The notes: generated by a model not told the origin, from the sequence alone. A DNA stretch of 50,731 bases from Verrucomicrobiia bacterium (GCA_030432565.1 JAUIGV010000038.1:1-50731), one strand, 5' to 3'; shown: positions 31,475 through 40,698, numbered from the stretch's first letter. Program-made: numbers and translations.

Positions 31475-33954
31475 GCGATCCTGTGATCGAAGCCGCCGCG
31501 TGGACGATGCTCCATTTCTTTTGGCAGGGTGCTCTCATTGGAAGCGTTTATGGACTCGTCCTCATGTTTGTCCGCAAGCGACCTCAGGTGCGCTACCTTG
31601 CAGGTTGCCTGGCGATGTTGGTGATGCTTGGGGCGGTCGCGATGACTTTCGATTCTCGCTATGCCGGGCTTTCCAGGACCTCACCGATTGTTGAAGACTC
31701 TGTTGAGGAAGCTTTGACCGTGACTCATGCTCCTCTTGATTTTTCGAAATGTCTTCCGTGCCACATGATGCCGGGTGTCGATGGAAATCCCATCGCCACC
31801 TGGAGTCCAGGCGCAGGATGCCCGTCGGGGACCAGTGGATTGATTTCTGCGGGAGACATCGAAGGTGAGGTTTCTTCGATTGCTTTCGTCAAGGAAGAAT
31901 CCGGGATTGAAAAATCAGAACCCCAGTCTTGGATTTTTGATTGGATGGTGGGGATCTGGATCCTTGGGGTGGCCCTCTTGTCGCTACGGTTTTGCATTTC
32001 GTTGGGATTTGCGCAGCGACTGCGAAGTCGAATGAACGTGAACGCTCCGCTTCCTCTCGTGCAGTGTTTGAAGCGGATCGCTAATCAAATTGGGGTGAAT
32101 CGTTCGGTATCTCTATCTATTTCGGCGGCGGCCACGGTGCCGTCCGTGATTGGTTGGCTGCGACCAGTCATTCTTCTACCAGTGGCTTCGGTAGCGGGTC
32201 TTTCGAGGCCGCAGCTGGAAGCAGTTCTGGCTCATGAGCTGGCCCATGTTCGTCGTCACGATTACCTTGTGAATCTACTGCAACACGGGATCGAAACTCT
32301 TCTCTTCTTTCACCCCGTAGTCTGGTGGGTTTCGAGGAAGGTTCGTGAGGAACGTGAATTTTGTTGTGACGATATCGCGGCCCGGGTGGCGGGAAACACC
32401 ATTGATTACGCACGTGCCCTCGCCACCCTTGAGGAGCAACGCGCCGGCTTGATGACTTTGGAAGTGGCGGCAAGTGGTGGGTCCCTTCAGGCGCGTATTC
32501 GGCGCTTATGCGGAGTGGAGAATCCGCGACCTCTATCAGCTGCGGCGTTTCCGGCCCTCCTTTTCCTTCTTGCTGCCGTGATTCCTTTTGCAATGGCTCA
32601 TTCACAGGAAGCAATCGAGCCGAAGGCAGGGGAAGAAAGACTCGAAGAGCGTGCGCTGACGTCGGACGATGCGGAGCAGGGGCTCCGGCATTTACTCAAA
32701 AAAACGCCTGAACCGAACATCATGTTCAGCGACGTTGTGATGTTGGCGCGGGCTCTCGACAAAGACTCCATCATCGTTCTTCTCGATGAGATTGGTTTGC
32801 AACGTCGCGATGGCTACTGGGCCTGGGCTCGCTCGGCGATCTATGCCGAGTTGGCGAGCCGTGATCTCGATGCTGCGCTTGACCATTACCGGAGAAATTA
32901 TGGAGGTTATTTGGGAGTTCGTGAGCATATTCCTCATGCCATTTATGTGGGCTCGCGGCCGGAGGATCCATGGGCCGCACTCGTCTACCTTCGAAGTATT
33001 CCGGAAGACCCCCGCTTTCGGCTCACCGGGAGAGAGAGCGGAATCAACGGCCCGATGGTCTATACGAATGCCAATTGGTATCAGGAAAGCTATCGGCGTC
33101 TCTTCAAAAAGCTTGCCGCAATCGATCCGGAGCGTGCCTGGAAGGAACTACCCGGGCAGGCGGATGGGGTGGAGAAGCCTGTCGATCACAATCAATTGGC
33201 GAATGCCTATTATCCCTACCGGGACATGTTGGATGGATTTTTCTCAGGGCTGAAGGACGACAAAACCTTTCAGCATTACTTCGAGAGGCTTGGTCTAGTG
33301 AGGGGGCCTTATACCGATATGATCGCGATTCCAATTGTGAAAGCCTGGATGAACTTTGACATGACCACCGCGCTGGCTTGGGCACCGCCGGAGCGGACTC
33401 CTACGCTGGAGCACGGATCGATCATGGCCCATGGTGTCGATGGAAATGCCGTCACGAGCTGGGCCCGGGAGAATCCAAAAGCGGCACTTGAAGCTATTCG
33501 TGCCAACACTGTTCCAAAGTGGAAGTTTGGAATGGCGGGATCTCTCCTTCGGGGTGATCCCTCCCTTGCAAGCGAAGTGGTGGCCCTCATCGGCAACGAA
33601 CGCCCGATGAGCCAAGCTACCCGTCCAATACCTTGGAAAGGTTCCGATGGAAGAGTCATTCCCGGGATTAAGCTGCCTATTCCGGTTCCAGCGAAGGAGG
33701 AGAAACCGCCTTTTGTTTTCCATACTTTGAAGGGAGCCATGAACAGCAATGCCAGCCTTCAGGAATGGGATTCCTTTCCTGAACCGGGCCGAAACAACCG
33801 CCCGCTGGACTACCGAGCTCGATACGATGCCTTCCGCAAAGCCATCGCCAACGAACTGTTCTCAAAAGAGGAGCAGGCCCAGTTGCGAGCGCATTTGGAC
33901 GATGCCTTCCGCAAAGTTCTCAATCTCCCAAGCCCTAAAACCCACCAAGAATAA
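31471..33954 (+). CDS. BlaR1/MecR1-like M56 membrane metalloprotease with novel sensor domain
   Basis: The 827-residue protein has transmembrane segments at about 13-34, 42-60, 156-175 and 356-375. The M56 protease domain between the third and fourth holds the zinc motif HELAH at 255-259 and EREFCCDD at 294-301. In the first outward-facing loop (about 61-155, expected outside by BlaR1 topology) is a perfect heme c motif, CLPCH, at 94-98. The C-terminal ~450 residues, expected in the periplasm, are not a penicillin-binding domain; they are helical with repeats of the kind ARSAIYAELASRDLDAALDH, similar to TPR-like arrays. The protein is expected to sense a signal outside and destroy the BlaI-type repressor inside. 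The next gene begins within its stop codon (TAATG). Confidence 0.9.
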   Translation: MSDPVIEAAAWTMLHFFWQGALIGSVYGLVLMFVRKRPQVRYLAGCLAMLVMLGAVAMTFDSRYAGLSRTSPIVEDSVEEALTVTHAPLDFSKCLPCHMMPGVDGNPIATWSPGAGCPSGTSGLISAGDIEGEVSSIAFVKEESGIEKSEPQSWIFDWMVGIWILGVALLSLRFCISLGFAQRLRSRMNVNAPLPLVQCLKRIANQIGVNRSVSLSISAAATVPSVIGWLRPVILLPVASVAGLSRPQLEAVLAHELAHVRRHDYLVNLLQHGIETLLFFHPVVWWVSRKVREEREFCCDDIAARVAGNTIDYARALATLEEQRAGLMTLEVAASGGSLQARIRRLCGVENPRPLSAAAFPALLFLLAAVIPFAMAHSQEAIEPKAGEERLEERALTSDDAEQGLRHLLKKTPEPNIMFSDVVMLARALDKDSIIVLLDEIGLQRRDGYWAWARSAIYAELASRDLDAALDHYRRNYGGYLGVREHIPHAIYVGSRPEDPWAALVYLRSIPEDPRFRLTGRESGINGPMVYTNANWYQESYRRLFKKLAAIDPERAWKELPGQADGVEKPVDHNQLANAYYPYRDMLDGFFSGLKDDKTFQHYFERLGLVRGPYTDMIAIPIVKAWMNFDMTTALAWAPPERTPTLEHGSIMAHGVDGNAVTSWARENPKAALEAIRANTVPKWKFGMAGSLLRGDPSLASEVVALIGNERPMSQATRPIPWKGSDGRVIPGIKLPIPVPAKEEKPPFVFHTLKGAMNSNASLQEWDSFPEPGRNNRPLDYRARYDAFRKAIANELFSKEEQAQLRAHLDDAFRKVLNLPSPKTHQE

Positions 33955-34475
33955 TGACGACCAAACAGACTAAAACACCCCATCGAGTTTCGCTGGCAAT
34001 TGCACTTCTCGCCACTTGCGCGACGAATGCCGAAAGTTTTGCTTTTCCCTCTCCGGAGCCAATTCGAGTGGGTAGGATCGAGGTGGATCCATTGACGGGA
34101 TTGGTAACCCTACAATGGAATTCGCAGATCGGAAGCAGGTATGCCATTGAGGAAACCACTCAATTTGCAATCGGGTGGCAAGAGAGTCGAAAAGACATTG
34201 AGGCAAACTCTCCTCAAACGACTCTCTCGTTTCTTCCCCAAGGTTCAAGCGACGGAGCAAGAGCCAAGTTTTTCCGTATTCGAATGGTGGAGGAATTCGG
34301 AAATGTCGAGGTGAATACGAAAGTGACTTCCGAAAAGAAGGCCGTTGAAACGACAGATTATAGAATTCATGAGACTTATGCCGAAGCGAAGTCACAAAGT
34401 GGTAAAAGATCTTCCAGTTTGAATACGGCGAGAGATCAAACCGCTTTGTTGTTGGGCGCAAATGTCTTTGGATGA
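33954..34475 (+). CDS. Small secreted protein, third gene of the BlaI/M56 operon
   Basis: I do not recognise a named family. The 173 residues have a Sec signal (LAIALLATCATNAES) and a short beta-rich segment (LVTLQWNSQIGSRYAIEET, AKFFRIRM) like the C-terminal module of verrucomicrobial LamG-type proteins. The remainder is Lys/Thr/Ser-rich and hydrophilic. It shares one base with the M56 stop (TAATG), so translation is coupled and the product likely belongs to the same system, perhaps as a ligand or partner of the sensor. The TGA at 34473 is followed by a similar frame, so the gene may once have been longer. Confidence 0.65.
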   Translation: MTTKQTKTPHRVSLAIALLATCATNAESFAFPSPEPIRVGRIEVDPLTGLVTLQWNSQIGSRYAIEETTQFAIGWQESRKDIEANSPQTTLSFLPQGSSDGARAKFFRIRMVEEFGNVEVNTKVTSEKKAVETTDYRIHETYAEAKSQSGKRSSSLNTARDQTALLLGANVFG

Positions 34476-34922
34476 CCGATCGGAACAAAAGGGCTGGTGG
34501 TTCCACCAGCTAAGACGATAAGTCCGACTGGTTTTCAGAGAGTCCCGAAACCTACGGCGAGTTCGCCTGTTGCACCGATCAACAAAACAGAATTTCAAGT
34601 CATTCCAAAGCGGGGAGTCTTCTGATCAACAGGTCCCATGCCTGCAAGTTTGCAGGAAAAATACGGAGCTTTTGCAACCTTTACCAATGTTGATCAAGGT
34701 AAAGAATCCTTGGCGAAAGGCTCCGCCTCATCGGACTCAAATCCCACGAAATGGAAGACCGTGCATTCTCAATTGATCAGTGAGATCGCAGGCCGGACAT
34801 GAGGATCGTGTCACAGTTCAGTGGTTCCACTGAAGAAAGAGACGAAGGTGCCGACAATTATTCCGGTGCCAGAACAAGCGGTGGAGTATAAGGTGATTTC
34901 TAGACTGTATCAGGGTGGATGA
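34476..34922 (+). pseudogene. Decayed in-frame continuation of the operon's third gene
   Basis: After the TGA at 34473-34475 the same frame continues for 49 codons to TGA 34623-34625, 58 codons to TGA 34800-34802 and 39 codons to TGA 34920-34922, with no TAA or TAG. The encoded segments share composition with the gene and with each other: VVPPAKTISPT ... TEFQVIPKRG resembles VVPLKKETKVPT ... VEYKVISRLY. This suggests a repetitive protein tail lost to nonsense mutations, or recoding of TGA. Chance cannot be excluded. Confidence 0.35.
34493..34510 (+). terminator. Hairpin 17 nt after the first TGA
   Basis: GCTGGTGG and CCACCAGC pair perfectly around TT (or 7 bp around GTTC). It could be a transcription terminator of the BlaI operon, but no T-run follows. 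Confidence 0.4.
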
Positions 34923-35146
34923 CGGCCTTGTCATGACCCGGCGAGTTCGCCGGCTAAATGAGGTGCCGTGATTAGTATCAGTTCCGCTCCTCAGCGGGCG
35001 GTGGCTGGATAGGATTGAGGGCGAAGGAAGCGAGCCCGTTTTCATCGAGCGGGAAGTGTCTCATTTGAGCGGAAGTGATCCGCAAAATAGCGAAGAATCG
35101 TCGCAAGAGTCCAGCCCACTGAAGCCGTATGTCCTGTCTCCGATTT
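34923..35146. other. Noncoding stretch before the second esterase gene
   Basis: I see no gene, clear promoter or strong Shine-Dalgarno sequence here. Together with 34476-34922 it makes about 670 bp without an intact gene. Confidence 0.5.
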
Positions 35147-36205
35147 ATGAAAATGAAAAAAGTAAGAAACGTAACAAGCCTGCTGGCTGTCCTGAGCTTT
35201 GGCTTTGCTGGCCCTGCAAGCGCTGAACTTCCTGATCCCGACGGCAAGCCCGCCGACATGAGCAAGCCCGTGAAAGTGTATATTCTCATGGGCCAGTCCA
35301 ATATGCTCGGCTTCGGCAAGGTGGCTGGTGACAAGGACGGGACTCTCGAGCACGCCGTGAAGAAAGAGAGCCTCTACCCTTTCCTCGTGGATGAGGCCGG
35401 CAATTGGACCGAGCGGAAAGATGTCCGAAATGTCTTCACAATGGGTAGCGGTGGCCCCGGCGGCGGGGTCAAGAAAAGCGAGTGGCTGACCATCAAGGGT
35501 GGAAAAATTGGCCCGGAGGTTGGCATTGGTCATCACATGGGAAATCTCCACGACGAGCCGGTACTTATTCTCAAGAGCTGCATCGGCAACCGGAGCCTGG
35601 GTTGGGACATCCTCCCTCCCGGAAGTCCTTCCTATGAATACGAGGAGACCGACAAAAAAGGCAACAAGACGACCATGGTCTATGCCGGTTACGGAGAGTC
35701 GCCCTTGAAGTGGGAGAAGGGGACCGAGCCCAAGCCAATCGGCTGGAAAGCGGGTGTGCAGTACGATGGAGATGTTGATCGTGCCAAAAAGGTGCTGGCT
35801 GATCTGACCAAACACTATCCCGAAGCGACCAAGTTTGAAGTGGCCGGCTTCTTCTGGTGGCAGGGTGACAAGGACCGCTACAATGAGGGGCACGCAGCCA
35901 TGTATGGTAAAAATCTGGGTAATCTTCTCAAGGCCCTGCGCAAAGAGTTCAATGCTCCCGAAGCCAAGATGGTCGTTGCCACTCTTGGTCAGACCGACAA
36001 GGAAACTGCCGCCGGTAACGAGAAGCTCATCATTGATGGAATGTATTCCTTTGCCGAAGCGAACAAAGGGGAGGCGGCCGTCGTTTACAGTCATCCCCTT
36101 TCCCAGGGTGGAGCTTCCAATGGTCACTACGGCGGCAATGCCAAGACCTACATGAACATTGGCCTTGCCATGGGCGAGGCAATGGTCGAGTTGCTTAAGA
36201 AGTAA
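35147..36205 (+). CDS. SASA-type SGNH carbohydrate esterase
   Basis: The start at ATG 35147 (or 35153) leads directly into a Sec signal (VRNVTSLLAVLSFGFAGPASA); the frame is open to 35129 but those residues add nothing. The 352-residue protein has YILMGQSNMLGFG with nucleophile Ser51, GFFWWQGDKDR in place of the usual WMQGESD, and a C-terminal SNGHYGGN that may carry the catalytic His. It is larger than the 30175-30903 esterase and belongs to a different SASA branch. A good terminator lies just downstream, so it is probably transcribed separately from the fusion gene at 36298. Confidence 0.85.
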   Translation: MKMKKVRNVTSLLAVLSFGFAGPASAELPDPDGKPADMSKPVKVYILMGQSNMLGFGKVAGDKDGTLEHAVKKESLYPFLVDEAGNWTERKDVRNVFTMGSGGPGGGVKKSEWLTIKGGKIGPEVGIGHHMGNLHDEPVLILKSCIGNRSLGWDILPPGSPSYEYEETDKKGNKTTMVYAGYGESPLKWEKGTEPKPIGWKAGVQYDGDVDRAKKVLADLTKHYPEATKFEVAGFFWWQGDKDRYNEGHAAMYGKNLGNLLKALRKEFNAPEAKMVVATLGQTDKETAAGNEKLIIDGMYSFAEANKGEAAVVYSHPLSQGGASNGHYGGNAKTYMNIGLAMGEAMVELLKK

Positions 36206-36218
36206 ATCAAGTTAAGAC

Positions 36219-36258
36219 AAGGGTGGGTCCGCGAGCTTGCCGGCCCACCCTTTCTTTG
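36219..36258 (+). terminator. Rho-independent terminator after the esterase gene
   Basis: AAGGGTGGG (36219-36227) pairs with CCCACCCTT (36244-36252), a 9-bp GC-rich stem, followed by TCTTTGT. It lies 13 bp after the stop codon at 36205. Confidence 0.75.
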
Positions 36259-36297
36259 TACAAACAGACCGGAATCTTCGAACCAAGGAATGAACCA

Positions 36298-39200
36298 ATG
36301 AAAATGATGAGATCCACATTGCTCGTGGTTTGGATGATGTTAATCGCGATCCAAACTCCGGTTGTGGCGGTGGATCTCGGCAAGAGACCCGTCAAGTTGT
36401 TCCTGCTCGGTGGCCAGTCCAATATGGATGGTTGTGGTCGTGGGGAGGAACTCCCGGCGATGTTTCGTTCGCACCCGAAGAACGTCGTCACCTGGGACAA
36501 CCAAAAGAAATTATGGGTCGAGTTGACCAAGGATTCCATGGCAACGGCCCGCCGCCAGCAATTCGGCCCCGAGATGGCTTTTGCGCATCGCCTCGCCAAG
36601 ACTTATCCGAATCACACCATCGCGATCTCCAAGACCTCGGCCGGCGGCACGAAGCTCCACACCCAGTGGGTTCCGGGGAAGGGGATGTATGAAAGGTTCA
36701 TCCGTAATTTTCGCAATGCGAGCGCGCAACTCAAAGACTCGGGTCTTGAATATGAAGTGGCCGGGATGCTTTGGATGCAGGGCGAATCCGATTCCGAGAC
36801 GGTGGAGATGGCCGGGGCTTATGAGGAGAACCTGAAGCTCCTGATCGCCGATGTGCGAAAGCAAACCGGGAATGCCAAGCTTCCGTTCGTGATGGGGCGG
36901 ATCTCTTCGAGCCTGTTGAAAAAGACTCCCTGGAATTTCGACCAGGCCAGAACGGTGCAGGCCGCACAAGAAGCCGTGGCCGCACAGGATGAGCAGGTTC
37001 ACCTCATTAACACCGACAAGCTTGGCACGCGAAAAGACAATACGCACTTCGACACCAAGGCCCAATTAACCCTGGGAGGCCAGATGGCCGGGATTATGAT
37101 TCGAGTTTTGGCGGGCGAGAAAAAGTTGCCGAGAAAGGCGAACTACATTCGACCCGAAATTAATGGGCCGGTTCTCGATCCGGTCGAGGCCATCTCGAAG
37201 ATGCATGTGGCCGATGGATTTGAGCTCAACCTCTTCGCTGCGGAGCCCCGGGTCATCAATCCGGTCGTGATGCGCTTTGATCACCTCGGGCGTCTCTGGG
37301 TGGTCGAGATGGTGGGTTACATGACTGATCTCAGTGGAAGCAAGGAACTCGAAAAGCTTGGGCGCATCAGCATTTTGGAAGACACGACCGGCGACGGCAA
37401 GATGAACAAGTCCAAGGTCTTTTTAGACGAACTTGTTGAACCCCGGGCCATCGCTTTTCACAAGGATGGCATTTTGTGGGCCGATTATCAGAAGCTTTAT
37501 CACACTTTGGTTGGTCCCGATGACGAGCCGGGCGAGACCGTGGTGGTGGACGAGGGGTATTCGACCGGGCATAGTGTGGAGCACAAACCAAACGGTTTGG
37601 TCCGGGCTCTCGACAACTGGTATTACAACGCCAAAAGCAATTATCGCTACAAGGAGGTTGATGGCAGGTGGCTCATTGAGAAGACCGAGTTTCGCGGACA
37701 ATTTGGGATGTCCGCCGACAACCACGGGCGGCTCTACCATGGCCAGCAAAACACCCTTATGAGAGCGGAGGTTTTCAGTCCGAACTTTTTTCTGGGAAAC
37801 GCGAATCTGAATTTGAGGATGTCGCAACTTGCGACCGAGTATAATGAGATCCAGCCAAATTGCTTTAACATTAAAGCCTGTGAGCGGCCTGTTTTCCCGG
37901 TGAGGCGTTCCCGGGATATCCGGGATGGCTATCATGAGGCCTTGGATTGTGACATCGATGAAGAAGGCTTCGCCTTCCGGTGTACCTCGGCATGCGGCCA
38001 CTTCTTCTATCGTGGAAACCAATTCGGAGAGGGCGTGAATGCCTTCGTGGCGGATCCCGGAATGCACTTTGTGAAGGCGATCAAGATTCGGCGGGAAGAA
38101 GGGATTCCCTTCGGAAAAAATGTTTATGCGGACCAGGAAATCGTGGCCAGCCCCGACACACGATTTCGGCCGGTGGATCTTCAATCGGCTCCGGATGGCT
38201 CTCTTTATATCGCCGACATGTATCACGGCATTAACCAGCATCGCTTTTTCATGAGTGCGCATTTGCGGGCCTTCATTGAAAAGAACAACCTCGAGACCCC
38301 GCCGGACCTTGGGCGGATTTACCGGCTCTCCGCCAAGGAAAAAAAACCGGCTGCCTGGAAGCCCTTTACGAATCCAAACGTTTCCGAATTGGCGACAGCC
38401 CTGGCCAGTGACAACCCGTGGATGAGAGACACCGCGCAGCGGATTCTCGTCGACCGCAAACCGGCGGGCGCCAAAGAAGCGATCGAATCGGTTTATCGGA
38501 AAAGCACTTCTTCACTGGGTAAAATTCATGCCTTGTGGACGCTGGAAGGAATCGGAAAACTCACCGCAAAGCATGTTCTGGAGGCTTTGTCGGAGAAGGA
38601 CCGCGATCTCGTCATGCACGCCGCCCGGCTTTCGTGGCGTTTGGAAAATTCCGATGATCTGATGCATGCGTTGATTGAAGCCACTCCCGAAACCTTCGAT
38701 GGATCTTCGTATTACCTGTACCAACGACTGGCAAATTTCAGCCAGGCCATGGCACAAGAATTCTTGATGAAGGCTTACGTGAAATGGACGGATAAACCGT
38801 TTCTGGTTCCGGCTCTTTTGAGCGGCTCCGGAGATCATCTTGAATCATGGATTTCCAAAATCCCCAATCCCAGAAAACAAGGCGCCCTTCGTGAAGTTTA
38901 CTTGAAAAGCAAAAAGGTGAACCGCGACCTGTCGCCGGAATTACAGGATGATTATCTGAAGAGTTATCATCGTGGTAAGAAGATCTACCTCGTGAATTGT
39001 TTCTCCTGTCACGGGAAGGATGGTCGTGGTTTGCTCGGCATGGGTCCGCCGCTCGCCAAGTCCGACTGGGTCACTGGCGACCCCGATGTCATCACTAAAA
39101 TCGTTCTGAAAGGCATGCAGGGTGCGATTGAGGTGTCGGGCAAAAAGTATCAACCCAAGATCCCGATGCTGGCGTTTGAAGCGATCATGACGGATGAGCA

Positions 39201-39342
39201 GATCGCCGATGTCAGCACTTACATCCGAAATAGCTGGGGAAACAAAGCGTCTCCGGTTGGGGGAAATTCGGTGCGCGAAGTTCGTGAGAAAGTCTCTGAA
39301 CGAGAAAGCCATTTTCAGGAATCGGATTTTCGGGCAGAGTAG
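36298..39342 (+). CDS. Esterase-dehydrogenase-cytochrome c triple fusion
   Basis: The start at ATG 36298 has AAGGA upstream and opens a Sec signal (RSTLLVVWMMLIAIQTPVVA). The 1014 residues contain a SASA esterase (about 30-275; LLGGQSNMDG with Ser41, LWMQGESDSE), then a PVC-type membrane-bound dehydrogenase propeller (about 295-700; FAAEPRVINPVVMRFDHLGR, LQSAPDGSLYIADMYH), a helical HEAT-like segment (about 700-880) and a C-terminal cytochrome c domain with CFSCH at 901-905. One polypeptide thus combines a deacetylase, an oxidase and its electron acceptor. Substrate unknown; acetylated sugars are the natural guess. The next gene begins 5 bp after its stop. Confidence 0.9.
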   Translation: MKMMRSTLLVVWMMLIAIQTPVVAVDLGKRPVKLFLLGGQSNMDGCGRGEELPAMFRSHPKNVVTWDNQKKLWVELTKDSMATARRQQFGPEMAFAHRLAKTYPNHTIAISKTSAGGTKLHTQWVPGKGMYERFIRNFRNASAQLKDSGLEYEVAGMLWMQGESDSETVEMAGAYEENLKLLIADVRKQTGNAKLPFVMGRISSSLLKKTPWNFDQARTVQAAQEAVAAQDEQVHLINTDKLGTRKDNTHFDTKAQLTLGGQMAGIMIRVLAGEKKLPRKANYIRPEINGPVLDPVEAISKMHVADGFELNLFAAEPRVINPVVMRFDHLGRLWVVEMVGYMTDLSGSKELEKLGRISILEDTTGDGKMNKSKVFLDELVEPRAIAFHKDGILWADYQKLYHTLVGPDDEPGETVVVDEGYSTGHSVEHKPNGLVRALDNWYYNAKSNYRYKEVDGRWLIEKTEFRGQFGMSADNHGRLYHGQQNTLMRAEVFSPNFFLGNANLNLRMSQLATEYNEIQPNCFNIKACERPVFPVRRSRDIRDGYHEALDCDIDEEGFAFRCTSACGHFFYRGNQFGEGVNAFVADPGMHFVKAIKIRREEGIPFGKNVYADQEIVASPDTRFRPVDLQSAPDGSLYIADMYHGINQHRFFMSAHLRAFIEKNNLETPPDLGRIYRLSAKEKKPAAWKPFTNPNVSELATALASDNPWMRDTAQRILVDRKPAGAKEAIESVYRKSTSSLGKIHALWTLEGIGKLTAKHVLEALSEKDRDLVMHAARLSWRLENSDDLMHALIEATPETFDGSSYYLYQRLANFSQAMAQEFLMKAYVKWTDKPFLVPALLSGSGDHLESWISKIPNPRKQGALREVYLKSKKVNRDLSPELQDDYLKSYHRGKKIYLVNCFSCHGKDGRGLLGMGPPLAKSDWVTGDPDVITKIVLKGMQGAIEVSGKKYQPKIPMLAFEAIMTDEQIADVSTYIRNSWGNKASPVGGNSVREVREKVSERESHFQESDFRAE

Positions 39343-39347
39343 AGATC

Positions 39348-40586
39348 ATGAGTAAAACGGAAGAGAACCAGGGAGCACTATCGAGAAGAGGATTTTTGCA
39401 GGGGCTCGGTGGTGCCGGAGCTTTTGTCGGGATGAGCGAGATGGCTTCGGCTGATGAGGCCCCGAAGGATGCCGACGGAAAAATCATTCCCGGTTTTGAG
39501 AAGACCAAAGACGACTCCAAGGCGGCGAAGGGCTGGCAGCCGGTTTCGGATCGTAGGATTCGTGTGGGAATTGCGGGATATGGGCTCTGCAAGTTTGGAG
39601 CGGCATTCTTCTACCAAAACCATCCCAACGTTGAAGTGGTGGCGGCTACTGATCTTGATCCCGGGCGCTGTGCCGCTTTGGCCAAAGCCGTGGGCGCGAA
39701 AAAGACCTATCCGTCCTGTGAAGAGATGATCAAGGACACGAGCATCGAGGCAATTTACATTGCCACTGATGCGCCAAGTCATGCCCGTCTCGCCATTATG
39801 GCGCTCAATCATGGCAAGCATGTTTGCTCGGCGGTGCCGGCGGTTTTCGGATTTGAAGCAGAAGGTGAGGCGGAGGACTTGTTCAACGCGGTGAAGAAGA
39901 GCGGGATGAAGTACATGATGAACGAGACTTCTGCTTTTCACGCCGCCCTCTACGAAAAAAGAGTCCAGTATCAGGCCGGTGCTCTTGGAAAGATCATCTA
40001 CTCGGAAGGCGAATACTGGCACGATGGGGTCGGCACCCTCGGGAGCTACAATCCCAAGAACGGGAAGATTGATCAATTTGGATGGCGTCGCTCTGTCCCG
40101 CCGATGTGGTATCCCACGCATGCGACGGCCTATTACGTCTCCGTCACCGGCGGTCGTTTCACCGAGGTTTCAGGATTGGGGACAAAGAGTCTGTATCCTG
40201 AATACCAGGATGGAAACAACCAGCACAAGAATCCCTTTGGAACGGAGTTGGCAATGCTTAAAACCAGCGAGGGCGGGATCTCCCGCATGGGAGTCAGTTG
40301 GGACATGAAAGATGCCCACGGAGAACAGGGCCGGGTTTATGGACAGAAGCCGCACGATAGGAAAATCGATGGCAGCCGGCCTCCGATGCCCCCGACTGTC
40401 AAGGGGGGCGGGCACGGTGGTTCCCATGGTCAGCTCACCAACAATTTTATCGAGTCCATCTTGTTGGATCAAAAGCCCATCGTTGATATTGGCGACGCTT
40501 TGAACATGACATTGGCCGGAGTGATCGCTCACAAGTCAGCGCTCAAAGGAGGGGAATGGATGACCATTCCCCGGTATGATTTGTAA
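39348..40586 (+). CDS. Tat-exported Gfo/Idh/MocA family oxidoreductase
   Basis: The 412-residue protein begins with a Tat signal (LSRRGFLQGLGGAGAFVG). The Rossmann dinucleotide motif is VGIAGYGLCKFG near residue 72; ATDLDPGRC and IYIATDAPSHARLAIMAL follow as usual. The lysine of the normal EKP motif is missing (HGKHVCSAVPA), typical of exported PVC members and possibly tied to a different mechanism. NAD(P) would need to be bound before Tat export. It lies 5 bp after the triple fusion, so the pair may act on the same sugar. Confidence 0.9.
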   Translation: MSKTEENQGALSRRGFLQGLGGAGAFVGMSEMASADEAPKDADGKIIPGFEKTKDDSKAAKGWQPVSDRRIRVGIAGYGLCKFGAAFFYQNHPNVEVVAATDLDPGRCAALAKAVGAKKTYPSCEEMIKDTSIEAIYIATDAPSHARLAIMALNHGKHVCSAVPAVFGFEAEGEAEDLFNAVKKSGMKYMMNETSAFHAALYEKRVQYQAGALGKIIYSEGEYWHDGVGTLGSYNPKNGKIDQFGWRRSVPPMWYPTHATAYYVSVTGGRFTEVSGLGTKSLYPEYQDGNNQHKNPFGTELAMLKTSEGGISRMGVSWDMKDAHGEQGRVYGQKPHDRKIDGSRPPMPPTVKGGGHGGSHGQLTNNFIESILLDQKPIVDIGDALNMTLAGVIAHKSALKGGEWMTIPRYDL

Positions 40587-40698
40587 GGCCCGACATGTTA
40601 CCGCTTCCGTCTCCGGGATGGTTGAATCTTTGATCTCAATTGATTGTTTCGCTTCAAACTGGTAAGCAGGGCGGGGTCAAAAACCGACCAAGCGAATC

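Noticed and set aside
34493-34510. Hairpin after TGA as a bacterial SECIS element
   Set aside because: Position is only roughly suitable, no cysteine-homologue alignment supports selenocysteine and no Sec genes are visible; kept only as a remote option in the TGA finding.
35042-36127. Minus-strand frame of 361 codons over the second esterase
   Set aside because: Antisense shadow of a gene with full SASA motifs.
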